NCBI GenBank assembly: GCA_019747875.1
Contig: JAIEQI010000024.1
Location: 1-64,000, forward strand
Direction of reading: 5' to 3'
DNA: 64,000 bases
From: Candidatus Obscuribacterales bacterium
GTDB taxonomy: Bacteria > Cyanobacteriota > Vampirovibrionia > Obscuribacterales > Obscuribacteraceae
Shown: positions 54,670 through 62,748 of the stretch, piece by piece
How positions within the stretch are numbered: position 1 is the stretch's first letter
Layout: each line of letters starts with the position of its first letter
Position numbers and translations under genes: made by a program
Notes under the pieces: generated by a model
What the model saw: the letters and a program-made list of their open reading frames with translations, nothing else
Told to the model about the DNA's origin: nothing
The model's database searches: none

Positions 54670-54720
54670 ATGGAGCGCGGACATCTTGTCCGCCCATAAG
54701 CGCGAAGCGCGTTGCAGCTT
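54670..54720 (+). repeat. Palindromic repeat, forward copy (R2)
   Basis: ATGGAGCGCGGACATCTTGT continues into CCGCCCATAAGCGCGAAGCG. The stem is GCGGACA..TGTCCGC with changed loop bases. Same family as R1 and R4. Confidence 0.8.
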
Positions 54721-54760
54721 AAAAAGCCATCCAAGCTTTAGATCCTACTGCTTTGGAATG

Positions 54761-54804
54761 AGCGGACGGGACGTCCGCAAGCCATACTTATGGGCGGACA
54801 AGAT
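54761..54804 (-). repeat. Palindromic repeat, inverted and partial copies (R3)
   Basis: AGCGGACGGGACGTCCGC followed by AAGCCATAC is the core in the other orientation, and ATGGGCGGACAAGATG right after it is a second, truncated inverted core. Confidence 0.65.
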
Positions 54805-54859
54805 GATACTGCTGGCAATCTCATCTCAGCTTCGTCTAGTGCAGATTTTTGCAGCTATT

Positions 54860-54910
54860 ATGGAGCGCGGACGTCCCGTCCGCCCATAAGCGCGAAGCGC
54901 GTGGCAGCTA
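54860..54910 (+). repeat. Palindromic repeat, forward copy (R4)
   Basis: ATGGAGCGCGGACGTCCCGT is followed by CCGCCCATAAGCGCGAAGCG and GTGGCAGCTA. It is almost identical to R1 and R2. Confidence 0.85.
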
Positions 54911-54976
54911 CGCATTCGGAGTTTCGCAAGAGGTAGAGTCTCCCTAAAGCTGTAGCGTAGATAGTAGAATTTGCAT

Positions 54977-55006
54977 ATGGGCGGACGGGACGTCCGCGCT
55001 CCATAC
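54977..55006 (-). repeat. Palindromic repeat, inverted core copy (R5)
   Basis: ATGGGCGGACGGGACGTCCG plus CGCTCCATAC is identical, base for base, to the 30-bp core found three times inside the methyltransferase gene (57838, 57943, 58048). R4 and R5 together form a large inverted repeat that could fold into a long hairpin 3' of both converging genes. Confidence 0.9.
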
Positions 55007-55022
55007 TATGATGTTCGCTGTC

Positions 55023-55871
55023 CTATTGAATCACACCTGAAAGTGAAAGTGCGATCACTGCGGCGCCAAAAACGAGCCGGTAGATAACGAACACCCAGGT
55101 TGAATGTGTTCCTAGAAACTTGAGCATCCACCAGATTGCCGCATAACTAACGGCTGTTGAAACAAGCAATCCGACAAGCAAACTCGTAATGCCTTCATTG
55201 CTCAGTCCATGCTCAACCATGTGTTTGAGTTCAAGAAGACCGCTCAAAACAATTGCAGGAATTCCCAGTAAGAAACTGAAGCGCGCAGCTTCCTCGCGCT
55301 TGTAGTTCAGGAACAGTGCAATCGTCAATGTAGAACCACTACGCGAGCAGCCTGGAATTAGCGCCATAGCTTGCCCAAGCCCGACGAGGAATCCATCCTT
55401 CCCGGAAACGTCTTCAATACTGCGTGTTCGTTTCGCAAGTTTCTCAGCCAGCAACAGCAACAATCCCATAAAAATTGAGGCACCACCAATTACGGGCAGC
55501 GCACGCAAGGGACTAGTATCGGATTCCAGAACCGGCTTAAGCAGCAGCCCGAGCACGCAAATCGGAATCGTTCCTACAATAATCGCGCCCGCCATTCGAA
55601 AATCTTTGCTTGCATAGTCTTTTTCTTGAATTGCCTTAAAGGCACCGGTGGCAATACCAAGTAAATCCTTGAAGAAATACGTTAGTACAGCAATGACAGA
55701 TCCCAATTGAATAACTGCGGAATACGCAACTCCCGGATCCTGCCAATGCAGAAAGGCTGGCACTACTCGCAAATGGGCAGTACTGGAAATTGGCAGGAAC
55801 TCACTTGCTCCTTGCACGATTCCGAGTACTACTGCTTCTAAAATCGATACAGAATTTCCAGCCATAGCCAT
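55023..55871 (-). CDS. uppP: Undecaprenyl-diphosphatase
   Basis: This 282-residue membrane enzyme of the BacA/UppP type recycles undecaprenyl pyrophosphate to the monophosphate for cell-wall synthesis. Motifs are VLGIVQGASEFLPISSTAHL with the catalytic Glu-rich block, and PGCSRSGSTLTIALFLNYKR with the second motif. About eight hydrophobic helices fill the remainder. It stands alone, downstream of the repeat cluster, and provides resistance to bacitracin in other bacteria. Confidence 0.94.
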   Translation of the reverse strand: MAMAGNSVSILEAVVLGIVQGASEFLPISSTAHLRVVPAFLHWQDPGVAYSAVIQLGSVIAVLTYFFKDLLGIATGAFKAIQEKDYASKDFRMAGAIIVGTIPICVLGLLLKPVLESDTSPLRALPVIGGASIFMGLLLLLAEKLAKRTRSIEDVSGKDGFLVGLGQAMALIPGCSRSGSTLTIALFLNYKREEAARFSFLLGIPAIVLSGLLELKHMVEHGLSNEGITSLLVGLLVSTAVSYAAIWWMLKFLGTHSTWVFVIYRLVFGAAVIALSLSGVIQ

Positions 55872-56077
55872 GCACTATATCCTATTAATTAGTAAAACAA
55901 TAGATAACCATATCTCTGACTAACACGCGCTGGATTCAGTTCCAAAATTTTTTGGTTGTCGAGCACAATGTCCGCGTGCTGATTATCTCATTTGTTCCAA
56001 CGAAATTGGGGAGAAACAGTCTCAAGTAGTACGGAGCCCCGCACTTTGTATGGAGCGCAGATGCTTGCTGAAAGGAA

Positions 56078-56935
56078 TCACTCATCCGTAGTTTCGGATT
56101 CTTTCAAATGCTTTGCTTCTAAGCCTAATCTATATATTTCAGATGACGGCCACCCGCTATCCTTAGCAAGAACCGCGGCAGCTTCTTTCAGCCTGGCTCC
56201 TGAGGACTGCAGCTCCGCTAGCTTGGAGCGCAATTCTTCTTCGCTCATCTTTCCTTTAATAGATGAACAACCCTCGACCACCAAGACCGCTTCGCCCTTA
56301 AGTTCTCGCTCCTTCGAGATCGAAAGAATATCGCTTAGACTTCCTCTAATATATTCCTCGAACTTCTTACTTAACTCGCGCGCCAGACATGCCTGCCGAT
56401 CGCCGAAGACTGCGATCATTTCTGGCAATATCTTACTCATATCTTTTATAGGAAGAAAAAATAGCAGCGTGCGATCATCATCGGAGATTTTCTCCAGTCT
56501 CGCTTTGCGAGTACCTGTTTTTTCAGGCAGAAAGCCCTCGAAGGAGAAACGCTCACTCGGCAACCCGCTTCCTACAAGAGCCATAAGAGGCGCAGACGCC
56601 CCTGGGATAGCAATGATCTGCATACCCAATTCAATCGCGCGCCGGGCAAATTTATACCCGGGATCGGATATCAGTGGTGTACCAGCATCAGATATCAACG
56701 CGATACTTGATCCTTCATGCGCCCACTTCTGCAGCTCTGCAAGCCGAGCTTCCTCATTGAAGTCATGACAGCTGATCAATGTCTTGCTAACACCGATGTG
56801 GCTGAGCAATTTGATCGATACACGAGTATCTTCAGCAAATATCGCATCGACCTCATTCAAGATGCGAATTACTCGGGCCGATATGTCTTCGAGGTTACCG
56901 ATCGGTGTCGCAACTATATACAACTTGCCAGCCAC
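56078..56935 (-). CDS. rsmI: 16S rRNA 2'-O-ribose C1402 methyltransferase
   Basis: This 285-residue tetrapyrrole-methylase-fold enzyme methylates the ribose of C1402 in 16S rRNA. Motifs are KLYIVATPIGNLEDISARVI at the N terminus, FAEDTRVSIKLLSHIGV, LISDAGTPLISDPGYKFAR, IAIPGASAPLMALVGSGLPS, and FEGFLPEKTGTRKARLE. The start is GTG 56935. The C-terminal 60 residues are Lys/Glu-rich and helical, somewhat longer than usual. It is divergent from the methyltransferase gene across a 284-base region that holds the 18-bp palindrome. Confidence 0.93.
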   Translation of the reverse strand: MAGKLYIVATPIGNLEDISARVIRILNEVDAIFAEDTRVSIKLLSHIGVSKTLISCHDFNEEARLAELQKWAHEGSSIALISDAGTPLISDPGYKFARRAIELGMQIIAIPGASAPLMALVGSGLPSERFSFEGFLPEKTGTRKARLEKISDDDRTLLFFLPIKDMSKILPEMIAVFGDRQACLARELSKKFEEYIRGSLSDILSISKERELKGEAVLVVEGCSSIKGKMSEEELRSKLAELQSSGARLKEAAAVLAKDSGWPSSEIYRLGLEAKHLKESETTDE

Positions 56936-57045
56936 AACACTACCCCATATTAATTACAATCCGTCGCCTAAAAGGCTGCCATTAGGCAAGATTGGGAGCT
57001 TAGCACAGAGTAAGATTAAACGCACCTTCTCTTAGCAACCCATAC

Positions 57046-57076
57046 TTATCTACAGGCTTATCTACAGCTGTAGATA
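57046..57076. promoter_or_regulatory. Two direct TTATCTACAG boxes and a perfect 18-bp palindrome
   Basis: TTATCTACAG occurs at 57046 and 57058 (12-base spacing), and TATCTACAGCTGTAGATA (57059-57076) is a perfect dyad. It lies between the divergent rsmI and DNA methyltransferase genes, where an operator is expected. TTATCTACA differs from the DnaA box consensus TTATNCACA at one position, so a DnaA-bound regulatory site is also possible. Confidence 0.5.
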
Positions 57077-57144
57077 TTTTAATCGCATGAGTCGGCAAAA
57101 CATCTTGCAAAAAAAATAGATTGCTTCTCTCGACCGCTAAATTT

Positions 57145-57169
57145 GAGAAAACACTTTTGTGGTTTTCTC
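57145..57169 (+). promoter_or_regulatory. Hairpin upstream of the methyltransferase gene
   Basis: GAGAAAACAC (57145-57154), loop TTTT, GTGGTTTTCTC (57159-57169) form a stem with one bulge about 50 bases before the ATG. It may be an operator or a leader hairpin; no T-tract follows. Confidence 0.4.
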
Positions 57170-57219
57170 ATCTGTTGTAAGATTGGCTTACTAAGCCGAT
57201 TCAGGATGTTCAAATCTCG

Positions 57220-59766
57220 ATGCCCTCGACCAACAAGTCATTCAAATTGAAGAAGGCGCTGAACGAATTTCGACTCGCCGTAGCTAATGTAATAATCGGT
57301 TACGACCCTCATCCAGAGCGCCACACAAGAGATATCTGCGATATTTCTGATATTGCTGAATTATGCGACCAATATGCATTGATGATTCATTTGAATTGGC
57401 TAGGCACCAAGTGTGGTTTTCCTATATACAAGCAAGCTATAGAAACGGAACAGCCAAGAGCACAGATAAAGCTGCTCCCGCTCTTAAGTTGGGCTTCACT
57501 AGCTGAAAGATATCCATTTCACTTGTATGAAACTTGCATATTGAAAGAACAGTCAATCAGCCATTTGTACTCCGTGCTGGATGAACTAATTCCCAGCGAG
57601 CTGGAGGTCGCTGGCGATCTGTATCAACAGATAATTTCAACTCCTCTTGCATTTTCTGACGGCAAGGTGTTAGGGCTGAGCAAGGCGGAACAAAGCAGAG
57701 TCGGTGGGGAGTTCTATACACCAAGATGGGTAGCAGATATAGCATTCGACTACTGGAGCAATTCGCTCCGTTCAAGCCTGGACGCAAATTCACTTTGTGA
57801 GCGTCAATCCTCAGAGAACGTATCTCCTGGTGAGGCTATGGGCGGACGGGACGTCCGCGCTCCATACGTGTCCCATTCGACCTTCGCAGAATCGTCACCT
57901 TGTGAACAGCAATCTTCAAAGAGCGATTCTCCTAATAAGGCTATGGGCGGACGGGACGTCCGCGCTCCATACGTGTTCCATTCGACTTTCGCAGAATCGT
58001 CACCTTGTGAACAGCAATCTTCAAAAAGCGTATCTCCCGGTGAGGCTATGGGCGGACGGGACGTCCGCGCTCCATACAAGCTATCGATCTACGATCCTTC
58101 CTGCGGTAGCGGCAATTTTCTTCTGGCTGCGGTTCGCAATGCCAAGAAGCGCGGACTGAACGATCCCGAATTTATTTCTTTCGTTGCAAATGCAATTCAC
58201 GGTACTGATATTGATGGCAAAGCGATCGAACTTGCGCGTGCGCTTGTATTGCTCCAGACCTGGACCTTGCTCGATGAAGCTAAAAGCAGTTTTGATGCGA
58301 ACGAATTGCACAGTTCACTTAGCTTGAATATCAAAATTCAAGATTCGCTGTTAGCTGGATTGTCAGAGCAGCAAATGCGCAAATACGATCTTGTCATCAC
58401 GAATCCGCCCTACATAAGCTTCGGCTCGAGAGACCAAGAAGCGCTTCCCAGCGACTGGCAACGGCTTTTGAAAACGAGGTTTCCAGCCTCGAGCGAATAC
58501 AAAATTCGCTATTCTTCGATCTTTCAGGAAATCGGACTGGCAAGCACCAAACAAAATGGTCAGGCAATCTTCTTCGTCCCTGACGCATTCTTAACCGGAG
58601 GCTATTACCAAAAACTTCGCAATCATATTTTGACGAATACCCACATAGTAAGCCTCACCGAATTACCTGAGAAAACTATGCATGGCGTCAGCGTCGGAAG
58701 GTGGTGCCTTGCACAATACAATGTAACAGCGAATACCTGCATCGCACCCAACAGACAAGCCATTGAGACGCCGCCGCCACCATCGAGCCTCCATTCTGAA
58801 CAAGAATCCGAGCGAGCCACGCTTGCCACCGGTGCTGCAAAAAATGGAACCAGCGTAACGCTGCGGAGCTTCGCACATCTCGATAATCCGGACGAAGATT
58901 CAATACCAGTCGAATTTGAACTTCCCATGGCGACGCTCTTAAGCAAAGACAAAAATCGTTTCCAGCTACTCTTCTCAAAATACGATCAGGAAATAATCGA
59001 AGCGTGCAGCGAATTGAGTTTCTTGAGCACCCTTCTGCAAGGACGTACAGGAATTAGAGCGAGGGCTGGTCAAAACAGTATCATCTGCGATCATCCGAAA
59101 AACTCTTATCACAGACCTGGTATCATATCCGGTTCCGAACTGAAACCTTATACGATCCATTGGTCTGGTCATTTCATCGAAGTAAATGCAGAAAAGCTTT
59201 TCGCTGGCGGCTTCGACAAAGATGTCATCAGCAATCCGAAGATTCTGGTAAGGCAAACTGGTGACTCGCTAATTGCTGCGATCGACTATGCTGGGCTCTA
59301 CCACCTGAACAACGTGCACAGTTTCTCAACGATAAAGAAGACTAGCTCGGCGCGAAAAACGACTATCACGACTAGCGGCGAGCAGCCGGAGAGAATTTGT
59401 GACAAGACCCTTGCCCAACTTGTTTGCCTTTTGAATTCCAGCTTTTACAAGTTCTTCTATGGACTGAAAACAAGAGAGCAAAAAATGGCACTTGCTCAAA
59501 TAGATATCGAAACCGTTGAACACATGCCGATACCAAATGATTTTCTTTCGGAAGCGAGCGAACTGCTCACACTCGCAGCGCAGATTAAAGAACTGACAGA
59601 AGCTAATCTAATGAAAGCTGTAGGAAAGAAAGCGGAAGACCATAAATTGGCTATAAGCCAAAAGCTATCGAAAGTCGACAAAATCATTTTTGACCTGTTT
59701 GCAATTACGAGTTCACAGCGAGCACACATTGAAGAATCAACGGGGACAGCCCACTCCAGAGTTTAG
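57220..59766 (+). CDS. Solitary N6-adenine DNA methyltransferase with in-frame palindromic repeats
   Basis: The product has 848 residues. A helical N-terminal domain (1-150) precedes GGEFYTPRWVADIAFDYW (about 165-183). Motif I, YDPSCGSGNFLLAA, is near residue 290, and motif IV, the catalytic NPPY in DLVITNPPYISFG, near 395. A TaqI/Eco57I-type specificity region follows from about 550, with PKILVRQTGDSLIAAIDYAG. Between YTP and motif I lies an insert (about 185-287) of nearly three 35-residue repeats, each with AMGGRDVRAPY encoded by the intergenic palindrome. No nuclease domain and no partner restriction gene are visible, so it is an orphan or type IIG-like remnant. The repeats are in frame and the motifs intact, so it may still be active. 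Confidence 0.85.
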   Translation: MPSTNKSFKLKKALNEFRLAVANVIIGYDPHPERHTRDICDISDIAELCDQYALMIHLNWLGTKCGFPIYKQAIETEQPRAQIKLLPLLSWASLAERYPFHLYETCILKEQSISHLYSVLDELIPSELEVAGDLYQQIISTPLAFSDGKVLGLSKAEQSRVGGEFYTPRWVADIAFDYWSNSLRSSLDANSLCERQSSENVSPGEAMGGRDVRAPYVSHSTFAESSPCEQQSSKSDSPNKAMGGRDVRAPYVFHSTFAESSPCEQQSSKSVSPGEAMGGRDVRAPYKLSIYDPSCGSGNFLLAAVRNAKKRGLNDPEFISFVANAIHGTDIDGKAIELARALVLLQTWTLLDEAKSSFDANELHSSLSLNIKIQDSLLAGLSEQQMRKYDLVITNPPYISFGSRDQEALPSDWQRLLKTRFPASSEYKIRYSSIFQEIGLASTKQNGQAIFFVPDAFLTGGYYQKLRNHILTNTHIVSLTELPEKTMHGVSVGRWCLAQYNVTANTCIAPNRQAIETPPPPSSLHSEQESERATLATGAAKNGTSVTLRSFAHLDNPDEDSIPVEFELPMATLLSKDKNRFQLLFSKYDQEIIEACSELSFLSTLLQGRTGIRARAGQNSIICDHPKNSYHRPGIISGSELKPYTIHWSGHFIEVNAEKLFAGGFDKDVISNPKILVRQTGDSLIAAIDYAGLYHLNNVHSFSTIKKTSSARKTTITTSGEQPERICDKTLAQLVCLLNSSFYKFFYGLKTREQKMALAQIDIETVEHMPIPNDFLSEASELLTLAAQIKELTEANLMKAVGKKAEDHKLAISQKLSKVDKIIFDLFAITSSQRAHIEESTGTAHSRV
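57797..58077 (+). repeat. 105-bp tandem repeat within the methyltransferase gene
   Basis: The 30-bp palindromic core ATGGGCGGACGGGACGTCCG(CGCTCCATAC) starts at 57838, 57943 and 58048, exactly 105 bases apart. The spacer between cores (GTG..CCATTCGACTTTCGCAGA etc.) is repeated too, with a few substitutions, making about 2.7 copies of 35 codons. Two other reading frames, one on each strand, are also open through the array. Confidence 0.95.
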
Positions 59767-59891
59767 CGGGATGCGATCCTAAACACAGGTTATTGGTGAG
59801 CTGCATCTAGTGGATTTAGATAAGCCAAAGCAGTAGACTTATTTAATCGATCTATTCGCTGTTTTGCCGCGCGCAGGAGCTTTCACAAAAA

Positions 59892-61379
59892 ATGGGTAAT
59901 GGGTCCAAAATTATTTCCACGATGCTAATCGCTGCAGTCCTGGTTTCAACGCCGAGCATGGTTTCAGCCAATAGTCTCAAAAAACTCTTGCAACCAGTGA
60001 CGAAGGCAGCACAACCCGAAAAGCCCGATATTCGCGACAAGTGGGCAATTCTAGTCGGCGTTAACCGCTTCACCGATCAATCCATTCCCGGGCTGAAGTT
60101 CGCACAGAAAAGCTCCGCTGACCTTGCTCGAGCGCTGAAGGATCCGGACAGCGGTCACTTCGGTTTAGATCATGTACTCGTCGTAAACGGTCCCGAAGCC
60201 AGCAAAGAAGGGATTGACCGCTATCTTAATGAATGGCTCTACAAAAAAGCATTGCCCTCGGATTTAGTTGTTATCTATTTCAATTCACGCCTGGCAAAGG
60301 GTCCCAACGGAGAAGTGATTGTTTGCGCCAACAACACAATGTTGGATGACCCAGCAAACACTGGCATCAATCTTATTGAATTACTGAAGTCGGCTAAACA
60401 ACGAATCGGCTCCCAGAACATACTTGTAATGCTGGATCTGTCTCCGACCAAAGAGGGAATCAAAACCGTCGAGGGTCAAGATCTCAAATCCATTGCCACT
60501 GCTACCGGTGTCACGATCTTTTCAGGGGCTGAACTTTATAAACCCGTTTTCGATGACCAGCAATCGATGCAATCTCGATTTGCGCATTTCCTGGTAGAGG
60601 CTATCAAGTCAGGTGGTGCAACATTTCCAATAGCCATGGTCGCCGAATATGTCTGGCAAAAGGTTCAACAAGAAACGCAGGCAACACCAACTCAAGCTCA
60701 AACTCCAATTCTTGCACTGGCTTCAGAACAATCGCAAACAACAACGATTCCGCTAGGCATAATGGTCAAGAGTTCTTTGCCACAGCAATCAATTTCGGTT
60801 GGTCACAAGCTGGATGATTTAGCAATGAACCGACCGGACATCATTCCACCAAAAGCTACAACCATTGCTGGACCAGCAACACCGACAATAGGCGTGAAGA
60901 TGCAGTCTCGAAATCCTGCTGGAACTAGCTCAGCTGCAAAACCGGCATCTGCCACCGGTGCCGGTGCTAATGCGACGGACAAAAACAAAATAGCGGCCGT
61001 GCCTCCCGCGGCCGCTAAGACCGCCGCCACAGGCAAGACAGCCGCCCCCGCCAAGCCTGCAGAGGAAGAAGAGGACGACAGCTTCGATCCTAATCTCGAT
61101 TTCGGTCCTTATATGACCAAGATGAAGCAAGACATCCAAAAGAAATGGCAGATGCCGAAGGGTCTTGAGAGCAGACGGGTCACAACTGTTTTCAGCATCA
61201 TGCGCGACGGCAAAATTGCTAACATATCGATTACCGAAGGGTCAGGAAACGAGGCAGTTGACAAGTCGGCGCTAGCGGCTCTCGATGCCGCATCCCCCCT
61301 GGATCCACTGCCGAAAGGCGCACCTCCGTCAGTGGATATCAAGTACGTTTTCGACTGGAAAACACGTCAGGGAAACTAA
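59892..61379 (+). CDS. Secreted caspase-fold pseudoenzyme fused to a TonB-C domain
   Basis: The product has 495 residues. The signal peptide is KIISTMLIAAVLVSTPSMVS. A caspase-like (peptidase C14) fold spans about 48-260: DKWAILVGVNRFTDQSIPGL, then SDLVVIYFNSRLAKG where active members have YFSGHG, and NILVMLDLSPTKEG where they have LDACHSG. Both catalytic residues are therefore missing. A Thr/Gln- then Pro/Ala/Lys-rich linker follows (about 265-400). The C-terminal TonB-C domain has MTKMKQDIQKKWQMPKGLES, MRDGKIANISITEGSGNEAV and DKSALAALD. It probably spans the periplasm, but has no membrane anchor other than the signal. A Yip1-type gene follows after 4 bases. Confidence 0.75.
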   Translation: MGNGSKIISTMLIAAVLVSTPSMVSANSLKKLLQPVTKAAQPEKPDIRDKWAILVGVNRFTDQSIPGLKFAQKSSADLARALKDPDSGHFGLDHVLVVNGPEASKEGIDRYLNEWLYKKALPSDLVVIYFNSRLAKGPNGEVIVCANNTMLDDPANTGINLIELLKSAKQRIGSQNILVMLDLSPTKEGIKTVEGQDLKSIATATGVTIFSGAELYKPVFDDQQSMQSRFAHFLVEAIKSGGATFPIAMVAEYVWQKVQQETQATPTQAQTPILALASEQSQTTTIPLGIMVKSSLPQQSISVGHKLDDLAMNRPDIIPPKATTIAGPATPTIGVKMQSRNPAGTSSAAKPASATGAGANATDKNKIAAVPPAAAKTAATGKTAAPAKPAEEEEDDSFDPNLDFGPYMTKMKQDIQKKWQMPKGLESRRVTTVFSIMRDGKIANISITEGSGNEAVDKSALAALDAASPLDPLPKGAPPSVDIKYVFDWKTRQGN

Positions 61380-61383
61380 AATC

Positions 61384-61950
61384 ATGGATGATGGCGACAA
61401 ACCAAATTCGAGTCCGACTAGCCCCGCCGCTCCTTTGATAGAGAAACTGCCCCCAAGCGTGCGCAGCGTGGTCGAAGACTACTTCGGCGTGACTCGCTCA
61501 CTTCTGCTTGCTCCAATCGTTTTTTATCGCGGCATGGACAAGGAAGGCGGCTTCAAGCACCCCGTTATCTATCTAGCCATCAGCAGTGGAGCAAGCGCCT
61601 TGCTTGCCGGAATTTTGACTCTGCATCCGCTCTCGATTCCAGCGACCCTGGCAACAAGCATGATGCTGACCTTCGCCGCCAGTGGAATCGCGTTCGGTCT
61701 ATCGAGGGCAATGGGCGGTAAGGGTAGTTTCGAAGCGACGTTCAAGGTCTATGCATACTCATCCTGCCTGACAATTTTGTCTGCCATCCCTCTCCTGAAC
61801 CTGCTCTCCATCTTCTGGATTGCCGCCCTCAACTTCTACGGACTGAGGGAGGTGCAAGAGCGTGGAACGCTGAGAACCGCCGTGATTATTATGCTTACGA
61901 GCATGCTGCTGACGGTTTTGTCGGTAGCCCACTACTTACACATTTTTTAA
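61384..61950 (+). CDS. Yip1-domain-like membrane protein
   Basis: This 188-residue protein starts at ATG 61384, 4 bases after the pseudocaspase stop; the frame is open upstream to 61285 but that would overlap. It has a cytoplasmic N terminus (Pro/Ser-rich, 30 residues), VEDYFGVTRSLLLAPIVFYR, and five hydrophobic helices. LSRAMGGKGSFEATFKVYAY resembles the Yip1 family block 'G..(S/T)f.....v.aYs'. Such proteins are common, poorly studied bacterial membrane proteins. Operon position suggests a shared envelope role with the pseudocaspase. Confidence 0.65.
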   Translation: MDDGDKPNSSPTSPAAPLIEKLPPSVRSVVEDYFGVTRSLLLAPIVFYRGMDKEGGFKHPVIYLAISSGASALLAGILTLHPLSIPATLATSMMLTFAASGIAFGLSRAMGGKGSFEATFKVYAYSSCLTILSAIPLLNLLSIFWIAALNFYGLREVQERGTLRTAVIIMLTSMLLTVLSVAHYLHIF

Positions 61951-62108
61951 GCCTGGCAAGTATTTCCAGCATTTAAGGTTCCGACTACGTAGAAACCACA
62001 TTGACGATCTAGTCATTAAAAGAATAAGCTGGTGAATGGTGAGAGTAATTAAATCACCTTTTGAAAAACAACTTAGTAGTCCACCAAGCTGAGAGATAAG
62101 AGGGTTTT

Positions 62109-62594
62109 ATGGCAGACAGACCAGAGGATAGACAACCTCTAGAAAACGTAAATGCTAAGGACGATTCCACCAGCGAAGCGCTGAGGGAAGCGGCTCGTGA
62201 TGGTGCGACCGGTTCCTATGACAAAGCAAGCAAGCTTCCGGATGTTTGTGAAAAGGGGTTAGGATGCAGAACCCTCAATGAACTTCATAGCACCGTTGAT
62301 GCTATACAAGATCAGCGCAGACCAGTACTGCCCGAGGTTGAAAAACGAGGGACTGCAGCTGGTTTGAACTCAAAAGAAGTGGAAAATTTGTCCCAGACAG
62401 TCAAAGACAATATGACCTACGCACAGAATGTTCGTGAGCTCGATAGGTGCATGGCCAACATTTGCAAGCTATCCGGTAACGGTCACGAGTATGTAAGTCC
62501 AAACTTCTCAGACCTTGACAAAGATGGAGTTCAGCAACTCTTTGGATCGTTAAACAAGATTGTGTCCGACTACACAAAGAGGCTGGAACCCTAA
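62109..62594 (+). CDS. Soluble hypothetical protein
   Basis: This 161-residue protein has AGAGGG before the ATG. It has no signal peptide. The sequence is Asp/Lys/Asn/Glu-rich and helical (LREAARDGATGSYDKASKLP, NELHSTVDAIQDQRRPVLPE, ELDRCMANICKLSGNGH). Four Cys are present (VCEKGLGC, RCMANICK). The N-terminal GATGSYDKASK stretch recalls the DGA units of the HEVVH protein at 45.5-47 kb, but weakly. The gene is followed by a clear terminator. Function unknown. Confidence 0.6.
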   Translation: MADRPEDRQPLENVNAKDDSTSEALREAARDGATGSYDKASKLPDVCEKGLGCRTLNELHSTVDAIQDQRRPVLPEVEKRGTAAGLNSKEVENLSQTVKDNMTYAQNVRELDRCMANICKLSGNGHEYVSPNFSDLDKDGVQQLFGSLNKIVSDYTKRLEP

Positions 62595-62625
62595 TTTTCC
62601 GTCATCATTGACTAAAAGCTACTGC

Positions 62626-62659
62626 AAGGTCCGGCCAAAAGCCGGACCTTGTACTTTTT
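62626..62659 (+). terminator. Rho-independent terminator
   Basis: The 10-bp perfect stem AAGGTCCGGC (62626-62635) / GCCGGACCTT (62641-62650) has the loop CAAAA. GTACTTTTTC follows, so the T-tract starts four bases after the stem. Confidence 0.8.
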
Positions 62660-62682
62660 CTTCACATCCGGCGCCTGACGGC

Positions 62683-62710
62683 TTGGACTAGATCCCGCTT
62701 GTGCTATCAT
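62683..62710 (+). promoter_or_regulatory. Candidate rpsT promoter
   Basis: TTGGAC (62683-62688) and TATCAT (62705-62710) are 16 bases apart, right after the upstream terminator. Predicted leader about 32 bases. Confidence 0.45.
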
Positions 62711-62748
62711 TGTCAGCCGTATTTGCATATGATTGGGAATTCCTAGCC

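Noticed and set aside
55992-56768. 258-codon plus-strand ORF
   Set aside because: It is the antisense shadow of rsmI, which has all family motifs. The product is Ser/Pro/Ile-rich without any domain.
57046-57076. Replication origin
   Set aside because: The boxes differ from the DnaA consensus and there is no dnaA, dnaN or AT-rich unwinding region nearby.
57797-58159. 120-codon second forward frame and 91-codon reverse frame over the 105-bp repeats
   Set aside because: Both are open only because the repeat lacks stops in these frames; the methyltransferase frame continues into catalytic motifs. Their openness is noted in the finding on the repeat.
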